Shown in pieces: positions 25,799-34,399 of a stretch of DNA of 64,000 nucleotides (positions are counted from its first letter, which is position 1; each line of letters starts with the position of its first letter). Under the pieces are notes generated by a model, which was given only the letters and a program-made list of their open reading frames with translations, was not told where the DNA came from and did no database searches. The translations under genes and the position numbers were made by a program. The DNA comes from Blastopirellula marina. Its GTDB lineage: Bacteria; Planctomycetota; Planctomycetia; Pirellulales; Pirellulaceae. The DNA is taken from positions 62,001 through 126,000 of the forward strand of contig NZ_PUIA01000081.1 in NCBI RefSeq assembly GCF_002967715.1, read 5' to 3'.

Positions 25799-25822
25799 CG
25801 CAAATGCAAGTGAGGACAACGG

Positions 25823-28800
25823 ATGGTCAGCCCCTTCGATCAATTAAAAATGACACGTTTACTGGTCAGCGCACTCGTCGTCGCTGTGAGTGGTTTGCTG
25901 TCTTACCCTGTCGGTGCACAGGAACAGACATCTGCCGCTAGCGTAGAGTCGTATCAAATCAATCCCCAGAAGCTGGAAGGGCTGACGAGCGTTCTCCAGC
26001 AGCTGTTCTCAGGTAAGCCGGATGTGATCATCCATGCGGACAAGTCCTCTGGCAAGCTTGTCGTCCACGCGCCCATGGCCGTTCAGTCGCAGATTGCTCA
26101 GTTCGTACAGCAATCCGGCTACAAGGCCGCCAACGCTGCGCCAGTTGAACTGAACGCCTCGGAATTGCGTGTGCGTCCAGCCGTAGACCAGCCAAACGCC
26201 ACTCCGCCGGAACCGCTGTTTCAACGCAGCCGTGATCTCGGTGACGGCCTCGTTGAACTCGAAATCAAGCTGAACAACCTCCAAGGGGAATCCCTGGAGT
26301 CAGGCATCGCCAAGCTTGTTGGCAAGCGAATCCCCGCCAGTATCTCGGCGGAAGGTGCCATGGTGATGATGACCCTGCCTACCAACACCGACAAGAAGGT
26401 GAGCCTGCAGGTTTATCGCAACGAAGGCACCGCCATTCTTCGCGGTGCGTCAGATTCGGCACGCAGTTGGGGCGAAGTCATTCGCGCCATGGACACTCCA
26501 TCCCACAGCGATGCCTACCGCACGACCCTCGTTTCACTCCGCAACGCATCTCGCGACAATGTAGAAAAGGCACTCGATCCACTGCGTGACGCTGAAAACA
26601 GCCTTGCCAAAAAGCAGGTCTTCGAAGCTCTAAAAGACGTTGCCGGCAAGAAGAAGCTCCGCTGGAGTGGTGACCTGGCCGCGATGATCTTCCAACCAGA
26701 ACCAGAACAGCCAGTCGAAGGTAATGCCAACGACGACGACAATGCTGCTCAAATCATCGGCCAACCCCAAGGCGGCAAGCCGATTGATATTCCGGACCAG
26801 CCAAACCCCAACAACCCGCAGTTCACCATCAGCCCAGAAGAAGATGGCGGACTCATTGGTCCGGTTCAGATCGAATTCCTGGAAGGGCTGGACGTGATTG
26901 TCGTGCGTGGCCACAAACGCGACGTCGAACGTATCACGAACATCATTAACGATATCGAACGACTGAGCGTAGAAACCCAGCCCGTCATCGAAGTTCGCGA
27001 ACTGCTGCACGCCAACAGCGAAGCAGTCGCAACGATGATCAACGAACTTTACGAAAGCCTTCTTAACGCCCGCTATGGCCAGGTCAGCATCACGGCCCTC
27101 AACAAGCCCAATGCGATTCTAGTCATCGGTCGTGCTCAAAGCGTGGAAGGGATTCTGGAACTGATCGAAAAGCTGGACCAACCTGTTGGCCCTGCCAAGA
27201 CCCTAAAGGTCTTCCCACTTGAGAACTTGGCCGCTGCGGAAGCACAGACCAAGCTTTCCGAGTTCTATACCGAACCTACGGCCCTCGGAACGCGGATTCG
27301 TATCAGCTCCGATGTTCGTAGCAACTCGCTAATCGTCGCGGCCAGCCCGCGAGACATGGTGGAAATCGAATACCTGCTGAAGCAAATCGATGTTCCGACC
27401 AGCGAATCGACCCTCAAGTTGGAAATCGTGCAGCTTCGCAACTCAGTTGCTGAAGACCTCGCTCCTATCTTGCAGGAAGCCATTACCGGAACGCCTGCCA
27501 CCGGCGGAAACCAGCAGCAAGCTCAGTCGACTGCCCAGGTTCGCGCCGCCATGCTTTCGTTCATGACGCTAGACACCGAAGGTAAGCAGATCTTGCGGTC
27601 CGGAATCTTGAACGAAGTCCAAGTGACCGCGGATACGCGTTCCAATGCCCTTATCATCAAAGCTCCTGAGCACAGCATGGAGTTAGTACTGGCTTTGGTA
27701 AAGCATCTCGATTCCCAGCCTTCGGCTGAATCGCAGATCAAAGTGTTCACGATCGTCAACGGTGACGCCACGCAGCTTTCGACAATGCTGAACGAGCTGT
27801 TCCAGACCGTTCAGTCGGCCAACAACCAGGCCCGTCAAACCAATGCGTTCTTCACGCCGCAGGCCGCCAGCACCGGTGAATCGAGCCTGATTCCGTTGAA
27901 CTTTACCGTCGACACCCGCACCAATAGCATCATCGCCTCAGGCTCTGCCACGGACCTTACCGTTGTCGAAGCGATCCTCCTTCGCTTGGATCAGGACGAG
28001 GTGACCGAGCGAAAGAGCACCGTCGTGCGTCTGCGTAACGCTCGTGCCGATCTGGTTGCTGAATCGCTGACAGCACTTCTTTCGGAAGAAAGCCAACTGC
28101 AAACGCTCGACCCTTCGGTCGTCAGCCCATTCCAGCAATTGGTTCGCGAAGTGATCGTGGTGCCCGAACTGTTCAGCAACAGTCTGATCATCAGTGCCAC
28201 TCCACGTTACTTCGACCAGGTTCTAGAAATCGTGCGAGAACTCGACGAACGGCCACCGATGGTCATGCTGCAAGTCTTGATCGCCGACGTTCGCCTGAAC
28301 GACCTGGAAGAACTCGGCTTCGAGCTTGGCCTGCAAGACTCGGTACTATTTGACCGAAGCGTGGTTTCCTCTGGCTCGCTCGATCCAGGCTACAACTGGA
28401 ACAATCAGACACTGGGCAACAGTTCGAGCGCTGCGAGCCTCGCCACGGCTAGTGCCGTCGGTAGCCAAGGCCTGACGAACTTCGCCCTGGGGCGTGTTAA
28501 CAACGACCTCGGTTACGGTGGTTTCGTCTTCTCGGCAGCCAGCGAATCGGTCAATATTCTCGTGCGTGCATTGGAACGGGAAAGCCGACTTGAAGTGCTC
28601 GCTCGTCCACAAATCATGACCATGGACAACCAGCCCGGCTTTATTCAGGTGGGTGAACGTGTCCCTTATATCACCTCGACGCAGCAAACCGTCAACGGCA
28701 CGATTAACACGACCGAACTGATCAACACAGGGATCATCCTCAGCGTGACCCCGCGTATCAGCCCAGACGGTGTTGTTGTGATGGCTCTACAAGCCGAACG

Positions 28801-29566
28801 CTCGGCTGTCGGCTCGGAAGCCAATGGTATTCCGATCTCGATCAACCAGAACGGTGACGTCATTCGTTCGCCACGAATCGATACCCAAACCGCGACGGCC
28901 GTGGTGAGTGCTCGCTCGGGCCAAACGATCGTCTTCGGTGGTTTGATCTCGAACTCGTCCGAAGTGGTCAATCGCCAGGTCCCACTCCTGGGCGACGTAC
29001 CGCTGCTGGGTCGATTCTTCCGCTACGACAGTTACAACGCTCAGCGTAGCGAACTACTGATTATCATTACGCCAATCGTGGTCCGCTCGGACGAGGACGC
29101 TGCGTTCCTGAAAGAACAGGAAATGTGCCGCATGAGTTGGTGCCTGGCAGACGTGGCCAAGGTTTACGGCCCCGAGGCCCTCTACGGTATCGATCCTTCG
29201 ATGCCAATGGACGATGGCATCATCGCGATCCACCCAGACGAAAACCCTGCAGGCGTTCCGGAAGTGATTCCGCCTGGGTATCACGCCCCGGTCCTGGATC
29301 CTCCACGAGGTCCACTCCCGCCGCCTAATCAGCAGTTGCCGAGCCTGGGCTCGCCGGGCTTCGCGCCACCAAATGGCGGTATACCCCGATCGTCGGTTCT
29401 ACAGCCAGTCGAAGTTCGTCCCGTGAACTTCCAACAGAATTACCAGGCGATGCCGCCGCAACAGCAACCGGTTCAGGGATACCCTCAACAGCCACCGGCT
29501 CAGCAGCCGCAGCAAGGGGCAGTCTCACAGTATTCGCAGTACACGCAGCCACAACCGGTTCGCTAG
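25823..29566 (+). CDS. gspD: Type II secretion secretin GspD
   Basis: 1247 residues. GAGGA lies six bases before the ATG at 25823; a second ATG nine codons later is possible. Signal peptide to about residue 32. N1-type repeats are seen near 388-453, 460-523, 531-632, 639-722 and 731-807, each ending in a N-S/A-L/I-I-V/I strand and helix (SNSLIVAAS, SNALIIKAP, TNSIIASGS, SNSLIISAT). The secretin pore domain spans about 810-1093: MLQVLIADVRLNDLEELGFEL, VPYITSTQQTVNG, LSVTPRISPDGVVVM, FGGLISNSSEVVNRQVPLLGDVP and SELLIIITPIVV. The last 130 residues are Pro/Gln-rich. It forms the outer-membrane channel. The family usually has three N1-like repeats and about 650-750 residues, so this one is extended. 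Confidence 0.95.
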   Translation: MVSPFDQLKMTRLLVSALVVAVSGLLSYPVGAQEQTSAASVESYQINPQKLEGLTSVLQQLFSGKPDVIIHADKSSGKLVVHAPMAVQSQIAQFVQQSGYKAANAAPVELNASELRVRPAVDQPNATPPEPLFQRSRDLGDGLVELEIKLNNLQGESLESGIAKLVGKRIPASISAEGAMVMMTLPTNTDKKVSLQVYRNEGTAILRGASDSARSWGEVIRAMDTPSHSDAYRTTLVSLRNASRDNVEKALDPLRDAENSLAKKQVFEALKDVAGKKKLRWSGDLAAMIFQPEPEQPVEGNANDDDNAAQIIGQPQGGKPIDIPDQPNPNNPQFTISPEEDGGLIGPVQIEFLEGLDVIVVRGHKRDVERITNIINDIERLSVETQPVIEVRELLHANSEAVATMINELYESLLNARYGQVSITALNKPNAILVIGRAQSVEGILELIEKLDQPVGPAKTLKVFPLENLAAAEAQTKLSEFYTEPTALGTRIRISSDVRSNSLIVAASPRDMVEIEYLLKQIDVPTSESTLKLEIVQLRNSVAEDLAPILQEAITGTPATGGNQQQAQSTAQVRAAMLSFMTLDTEGKQILRSGILNEVQVTADTRSNALIIKAPEHSMELVLALVKHLDSQPSAESQIKVFTIVNGDATQLSTMLNELFQTVQSANNQARQTNAFFTPQAASTGESSLIPLNFTVDTRTNSIIASGSATDLTVVEAILLRLDQDEVTERKSTVVRLRNARADLVAESLTALLSEESQLQTLDPSVVSPFQQLVREVIVVPELFSNSLIISATPRYFDQVLEIVRELDERPPMVMLQVLIADVRLNDLEELGFELGLQDSVLFDRSVVSSGSLDPGYNWNNQTLGNSSSAASLATASAVGSQGLTNFALGRVNNDLGYGGFVFSAASESVNILVRALERESRLEVLARPQIMTMDNQPGFIQVGERVPYITSTQQTVNGTINTTELINTGIILSVTPRISPDGVVVMALQAERSAVGSEANGIPISINQNGDVIRSPRIDTQTATAVVSARSGQTIVFGGLISNSSEVVNRQVPLLGDVPLLGRFFRYDSYNAQRSELLIIITPIVVRSDEDAAFLKEQEMCRMSWCLADVAKVYGPEALYGIDPSMPMDDGIIAIHPDENPAGVPEVIPPGYHAPVLDPPRGPLPPPNQQLPSLGSPGFAPPNGGIPRSSVLQPVEVRPVNFQQNYQAMPPQQQPVQGYPQQPPAQQPQQGAVSQYSQYTQPQPVR

Positions 29567-29598
29567 TCGCTCTTACAGAACACCAAGGAACAACAACC

Positions 29599-30747
29599 AT
29601 GCAACGTCATGCATTCGCGCTGAGTTTGGTTTACCTGACGGTTCTCGCGGCAAGCGGCTGCTCTTCCCTGGGCAAAATGCCAACCATGCCGTGGGAAGAT
29701 GAAGAACCAGAATACAAAGTCCCGCTGAAGATGGTCGTCACATGGAAGGACGCCGTTCGATACAACCCGAACGATCCTCCCACACGCGGCTTTGGTGGAC
29801 GTATTCATTTCTACGACGAATCGCAAAAGCCTGTCCGCGTTCAGGGTAGCTTGACCATCTATGGCTATGACGATAAACGCGTTGGCGATATCGATGCCGA
29901 GCGTCCTGATCGAAAGTTCGTATTCGAGGCCGATAAATTTCAATCGCACTACAGCATGTCCAAGCTTGGACATTCCTATAGTTTCTGGGTTCCCTGGGAC
30001 CGCGCCGGTGGCGAGCAGCGAGAGATCACCCTTGCTCCGTTCTTCCGTACGGAAACAGGTCAACTCATCATGAGCGAGCAGAGCAAGCATTTGCTCATGG
30101 GTGTTGCCATGAAGGAAGAGGGGCAGGCTCCCACGCCCCAATATCAGCCCAGCCCCAGCGATCAGGTCGCTCCGGAAGTGGCCCAAGTGACCTTCCAGCG
30201 TAACGCCCCACCGGCTATGCCACAGATGCAACCGCTACAGCAGACATCGCAACTGAACACCACGACGATTGAACTACCGTCGACGATGAAAGAGAGGTTG
30301 CGGTATGTTGTACCGAGTGCGCCGCAGCCGAACGTGCAGCAGATGATGCCGCCCCAGTACCAGCAACAGTCGGCAATGCCCCAGTACCCTGCGTCTCAGT
30401 ACCCTGTGATGCAGCAGCAACCAGCTCAGCCACTGATGAATCAGGCAGCGGCTCAATACCAAGGCGGGGCGTATCACAGCCGCGCACCGCAGTCGATGCA
30501 GTTGAAGCCAGGCGTGAATCTACAGACATTCCGGCCTGATTTTGCAGACTCGAAAGCTTACAGCAATTACCTGGCCAGTGGGCAGCAGCCTATTGGTCAG
30601 CCGGTGATGGCTCCTGCAATTCAAGCTGGTTCACCACCGATGACACCCCAACTTCCATCGCAACAAACCGTTCGATCAACCGCAAATCATCTTCAGACTC
30701 CACAATCCCCGACACTGTGGCCACCCGGTCTTCCACAGACACGGTAA
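29599..30747 (+). CDS. Lipoprotein with Pro/Gln-rich tail, gspD neighbour
   Basis: 382 residues, starting 32 bases after gspD and probably co-transcribed. Signal peptide with lipobox LAASGC (Cys at about residue 21), so likely lipid-anchored. Residues 35-180 contain a conserved-looking beta-rich domain (LKMVVTWKDAVRYNPNDPP, GFGGRIHFYDESQKPVRVQGSLTIYGYDD, FSFWVPWDRAGGEQREITL-like). From about 185 on it is Gln/Pro/Met-rich and probably disordered. By position it might be a pilotin or accessory to the secretin; no known pilotin family is recognised. Its last 52 codons overlap the convergent BON gene. Confidence 0.75.
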   Translation: MQRHAFALSLVYLTVLAASGCSSLGKMPTMPWEDEEPEYKVPLKMVVTWKDAVRYNPNDPPTRGFGGRIHFYDESQKPVRVQGSLTIYGYDDKRVGDIDAERPDRKFVFEADKFQSHYSMSKLGHSYSFWVPWDRAGGEQREITLAPFFRTETGQLIMSEQSKHLLMGVAMKEEGQAPTPQYQPSPSDQVAPEVAQVTFQRNAPPAMPQMQPLQQTSQLNTTTIELPSTMKERLRYVVPSAPQPNVQQMMPPQYQQQSAMPQYPASQYPVMQQQPAQPLMNQAAAQYQGGAYHSRAPQSMQLKPGVNLQTFRPDFADSKAYSNYLASGQQPIGQPVMAPAIQAGSPPMTPQLPSQQTVRSTANHLQTPQSPTLWPPGLPQTR

Positions 30748-31333
30748 TGCCAGGAAAACGACCGATCTTTTGAACCCGACGGGTGATGTCGGAACTCACG
30801 AGACTGGCTGGAATTCTTGGATGATCGAATTTCACGGTCAGCCTGGTCGGCAGACGGGGCGTATCATCTTGGCCGAAGCCATTTTGAAACGCCTGGTTGT
30901 TGAACATATTTCCGAAAGCTCCGAACCGGCCAAAGCTATTTCGCCCCGTGTTGCCACCCAGTCCGAGCTGCCCCGTTCCCGTGGTACCGCCACCGAACGG
31001 GTTCAGCTGGTTCTGTTGCATCAAAGCAGAAGCCGCACTGGCATCGCCAGTTCCCCCCAAACCACTGGTTCCTGACGAACCTGAGGTCGATCCGGTTCCC
31101 GAGCCGGAACCATTGGCGAACGACGGAGTCGGCAGCGGCGTCGAAAACATGTTGTTACCGGGGCTGCTGATCGAGCCTCCTGAATTGGAGTTAAAGCCCG
31201 CCCCAAAGTTGCTGTTGGGCTGCTGCACGGTGTTGGAATTGATGGATTGCCCTTGGGCATTGGCAAACGATAGTCCGCAGGTCAGTGCACCGCAGATTGC
31301 CAGGCAAATAGTATCAATTCGGCGAAATCGCAT
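30590..31333 (-). CDS. Exported BON-domain protein
   Basis: 247 residues from the ATG at 31333; earlier in-frame starts lack a signal peptide. Residues 1-26 are a signal peptide (ANA-Q). Residues 28-160 are Gly/Ser/Asn/Thr-rich and of low complexity. From about 164 a BON domain follows (ITRRVQKIGRFPGITVSVED, VATVSGIVESEDDLRLIERFVAMEVGVSSVVNQLEL), a fold that binds phospholipid or acts in envelope integrity (OsmY, secretin accessory proteins). The final 158 bases overlap the end of the convergent lipoprotein gene. Confidence 0.8.
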   Translation of the reverse strand: MRFRRIDTICLAICGALTCGLSFANAQGQSINSNTVQQPNSNFGAGFNSNSGGSISSPGNNMFSTPLPTPSFANGSGSGTGSTSGSSGTSGLGGTGDASAASALMQQNQLNPFGGGTTGTGQLGLGGNTGRNSFGRFGAFGNMFNNQAFQNGFGQDDTPRLPTRLTVKFDHPRIPASLVSSDITRRVQKIGRFPGITVSVEDRVATVSGIVESEDDLRLIERFVAMEVGVSSVVNQLELQEPSPADQ

Positions 31334-31668
31334 GGTCTCTCTCTCGTCCTTGGCGAACACTTGGTCAACATAAACCGCGCCAGAAATGTGCATCTCCATT
31401 ATCGCGAACAAGGCGAGTATCACCAAGTGATTTTCGAGTATTCGCGTGGGGATGGTTCATTCTGGTATCGACACCCCCGACCTCGTGAAGCTTGCAACAC
31501 CACGTTTGCCCGCACAATACATGCCGCCGCCAAGAGCATTTCAGGCGGAACGGGTTTCCCAGGAGAATTTTCCCGAACAATCTTGAAACTTTGCCTGACC
31601 GGTACGGGTATCTCAGATGAGTTCCCCAGGACACAAACGGTTAACTCTTCACCACTTAAGGTGCCTCA
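31334..31668. other. Divergent intergenic region
   Basis: 335 bases between the starts of the BON gene and the gene at 31669. It should hold both promoters. An AAGGTG Shine-Dalgarno precedes the plus-strand gene; no other site is clear. Confidence 0.45.
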
Positions 31669-33465
31669 ATGAAATTCAGCCTCACCCCACTTCTTACCCT
31701 CCTGCTATCAGCCCTGCTCGTTTCGAGTACCTGGGCGGAACGCCCCAACGCAGCACGAATTGTCTCGGACCAGACGTTCGCTTTCCTGCGGGTGGCAAAC
31801 ACGCCCGATTTTATTGCGAAAATGGAGCAAACGGCCATCGGCAAAGCGGCCAACGACCCTCAAATGCAGCCATTTGTCAGCGGCATTTGGCAGACACTCA
31901 AGCAGTCGGCGGCCAACGCCGAGGAACGTAGCGGCATCATGCTTGAAGAACTGCTGAGCATCCCGCAGGGAGAATTGGTCGCCGGCGTGGTTGCCATGCA
32001 GGAAGGACAGCCCGGTGTCGTTATCATGTGCGACCTCGGCGAGGATACCCGTGTTATCGAAAAGGTAGTCAGTCTGCTAGAAACGGTCGCCGGCAACGAT
32101 GGTGCCCTAATCGAACGTAGCGAGTTCAAAGGTGCCCAGATCACCTTGATTCGCGGCAACAACGGCCCTCTAGCCATCTGTATTCACGAGAACGTCCTAC
32201 TGCTTTCCAACCGGATTGAAGTCGTCGAAGACACTTTGGAACATTGGTCTGGCGACCGAGAAGACAGCCTGGCATCGGACGATCGTTTTACGACCATCGT
32301 CTCGTCATCGCGTGGCACCAAGGACGAGCCAGCCCAGATGATCTGGTATGTCAATCCGATCGACGCCCTACGCACCATTACCAAAAACCAACCGGGCGGC
32401 AGTTACGTCATGGGCTTTCTGCCGGTCCTGGGCCTTGATGGTGTGAAAGCGATTGGCGGAAGCTACATCGCCGCGACCGAAGACTTCGATACGATTGGCC
32501 ACTTGCACATCATGCTGGAACGCCCCCGTACCGGCGTGATCGAAATGATCGCTCTGAAGAATGCTTCGACCGAGCCGGAAGGCTGGGTGCCAGAGGACGT
32601 TACCAATTACATGACCAGCAATTGGGACGTAGACAAGAGCTATGGCGCATTGGAAAACCTCTACGACAGCATCTTTGGCGAAGGCAAACTGGCCGAGGAC
32701 ATCGATCGCCGTATCAACCAGCGAACCGGTATCGATTTCAAAACCGAGATCATAGAAAACCTGGAAGGCAAATTCACGCTAGTCCAGTGGTACGAGCCCC
32801 CGGCACGCATCAATAGCCAGGCCACCTTTATCGCGGCCAAGATCAAAGACCGAGCCCAGATGCAAAAGACACTGGATCGTATCGTCGAGTCGCTGCCTCG
32901 GCTGAACGATGTGGTCGAGAAGCGTAACTTCGGCGATGCAACCTTCTACCAGGCCAACGTTGCCGATGCCCCCATTCCGGAAGACGTGCCCGAAGATCGA
33001 CGACAACGAATGGAGAACCGCCGGGCTCTGCGACCGGAACCTTGCTTCGGATTGATTGGCGACTACCTCTTTTTCGCCGATCGCCCAGGCATCGTCGAAC
33101 ATGTCACGATGACTTTCGGCGGTGACTCGCCACGACTGGCGGATGACCTGAGCTTCAAGCTTGTTCTCAACAAATTGCAAGCTCACGCTGGTGAACGCAA
33201 AGTCGCCATGGTCAGCTTTGCTCGGCCAGAAGAGAGCCTACGAATGGTCTACGAGTTGGTCCAAGCCGATTCAACCCGCACTTTCATTGGCCAGCGTGCG
33301 GAGCGGAACGACTTCTTCAAGAATCTGCAAGGCAACCTCGATGCCAACCCCCTACCCGACTTCAACGTCATCAGCCAGTACCTGGCTCCTAGCGGAGCGA
33401 TCATGGTCGACGACGAAACCGGGTTGCACTGGATCGGTTTTTCGCTGAAACGCGACACCGAGTAA
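31669..33465 (+). CDS. Exported planctomycete protein, DUF3352-like
   Basis: 598 residues. AAGGTG lies five bases before the ATG. Residues 1-23 are a signal peptide ending TWA-E. The sequence has long stretches like DUF3352-type planctomycete proteins: LRVANTPDFIAKMEQTAIG near the N-terminus, LLSIPQGELVAGVVAMQEGQPGVVIMCDLGED, and a repeat-like second half with FTLVQWYEPPARINSQATFIAAKIKD and FGLIGDYLFFADRPGIVEHV. These suggest a two-lobe protein that presents paired beta-alpha units. No catalytic motif is seen and the function is unknown. Ends 29 bases before a strong terminator; nothing suggests an operon partner. Confidence 0.75.
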   Translation: MKFSLTPLLTLLLSALLVSSTWAERPNAARIVSDQTFAFLRVANTPDFIAKMEQTAIGKAANDPQMQPFVSGIWQTLKQSAANAEERSGIMLEELLSIPQGELVAGVVAMQEGQPGVVIMCDLGEDTRVIEKVVSLLETVAGNDGALIERSEFKGAQITLIRGNNGPLAICIHENVLLLSNRIEVVEDTLEHWSGDREDSLASDDRFTTIVSSSRGTKDEPAQMIWYVNPIDALRTITKNQPGGSYVMGFLPVLGLDGVKAIGGSYIAATEDFDTIGHLHIMLERPRTGVIEMIALKNASTEPEGWVPEDVTNYMTSNWDVDKSYGALENLYDSIFGEGKLAEDIDRRINQRTGIDFKTEIIENLEGKFTLVQWYEPPARINSQATFIAAKIKDRAQMQKTLDRIVESLPRLNDVVEKRNFGDATFYQANVADAPIPEDVPEDRRQRMENRRALRPEPCFGLIGDYLFFADRPGIVEHVTMTFGGDSPRLADDLSFKLVLNKLQAHAGERKVAMVSFARPEESLRMVYELVQADSTRTFIGQRAERNDFFKNLQGNLDANPLPDFNVISQYLAPSGAIMVDDETGLHWIGFSLKRDTE

Positions 33466-33494
33466 TCATACGGATTCCAGCTTGGACAATCCTT

Positions 33495-33524
33495 ACGCCC
33501 CTGATGACCTCAGGGGCGTTTTTT
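33495..33524 (+). terminator. Rho-independent terminator
   Basis: A 10-bp perfect GC-rich stem (ACGCCCCTGA / TCAGGGGCGT) with loop TGACC, followed by six T. It ends the transcript of the gene stopping at 33465. Confidence 0.93.
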
Positions 33525-33673
33525 ATTGCGCCACATACAATCAGGTCGCCTGTGAACCACCTCACAGTCATCAGGTACTTTCCACTGTCGATAGGACGGA
33601 TGGTTGAGAAGCACGCGATTCCGCGGTTATCTTACAAGCATTTGTGAACCAATCGCCCCATGGATCGCCCCTG

Positions 33674-34354
33674 ATGACCGCGTTCGGCATTACCCCCAAA
33701 TCGTTTAAGCTTCTCGACGAACTAACCGCCAACAACAATCGCGAGTGGTACCACGCACACAAAGAGGAACTTCGCGAGCAGCTCCTCGATCCGTTCGCGA
33801 GCATTCTCGAATCCGCATCCGCCAAGATGAAGAATGCCAAACGTCCCTTCTCTGGCAGCAAGCAGACGATGTTTCGCTTGTATCGCGACACCCGCTTTTC
33901 CAATGACAAGCGTCCCTACAAAGAGCATGTCGGCGGCCTGCTGACACCGTCAGGCAACAAAAAAGAAGACACGGCCCTCATATATGCCCACCTGGCATCG
34001 GACGGCGGCTTCATCGCATCCGGGTTCTATCGTTTGGAAACGAAAGACTTGAACCGCATACGCGATCGCATGATCGAAGACGCCAAGACCTTTCAGGCGA
34101 TCACGCGCAAGATCACCAAGGCAGGCTACCATTTCGCTGAGATTGAACCTCTCAAATCGATGCCACGCGGCTACGCCCAATACGCCGACCACGAGCATGC
34201 CACCTTCCTGAAGATGAAGTCGCTGATTGTCTCTCAGAACCAGTCGCGGGAAGCGTGGATCGACGGTTCGGTGGTGAAGGAGTTAGTCAAACTGCATAAG
34301 GCGACTGTCGACTTGATGCTCTTCGGATTGGAAGCGATCGGTAAGAAATCGTGA
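33674..34354 (+). CDS. DUF2461 (TIGR02453) family protein
   Basis: 226 residues from the ATG at 33674; a GTG ten codons earlier (33644) is also possible and no Shine-Dalgarno decides. The pattern F-x-x-L-x-x-N-N-N-R-E-W-Y-x-x-H-K-x-x-L/Y near the start, then FRLYRDTRFSNDKRPYKEHVG near 70-90 and a GFYRLETKDLNRIRDRM helix are typical of the family. It is widespread in bacteria and some fungi, but its biochemical role is not established. Cytosolic, no signal peptide. It appears to be transcribed alone, with a strong terminator upstream and a convergent gene downstream. Confidence 0.9.
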   Translation: MTAFGITPKSFKLLDELTANNNREWYHAHKEELREQLLDPFASILESASAKMKNAKRPFSGSKQTMFRLYRDTRFSNDKRPYKEHVGGLLTPSGNKKEDTALIYAHLASDGGFIASGFYRLETKDLNRIRDRMIEDAKTFQAITRKITKAGYHFAEIEPLKSMPRGYAQYADHEHATFLKMKSLIVSQNQSREAWIDGSVVKELVKLHKATVDLMLFGLEAIGKKS

Positions 34355-34399
34355 ACTCTTACCGATCCAGCCTCCCTGTCTTCGCCAGTCGAGATCGGA

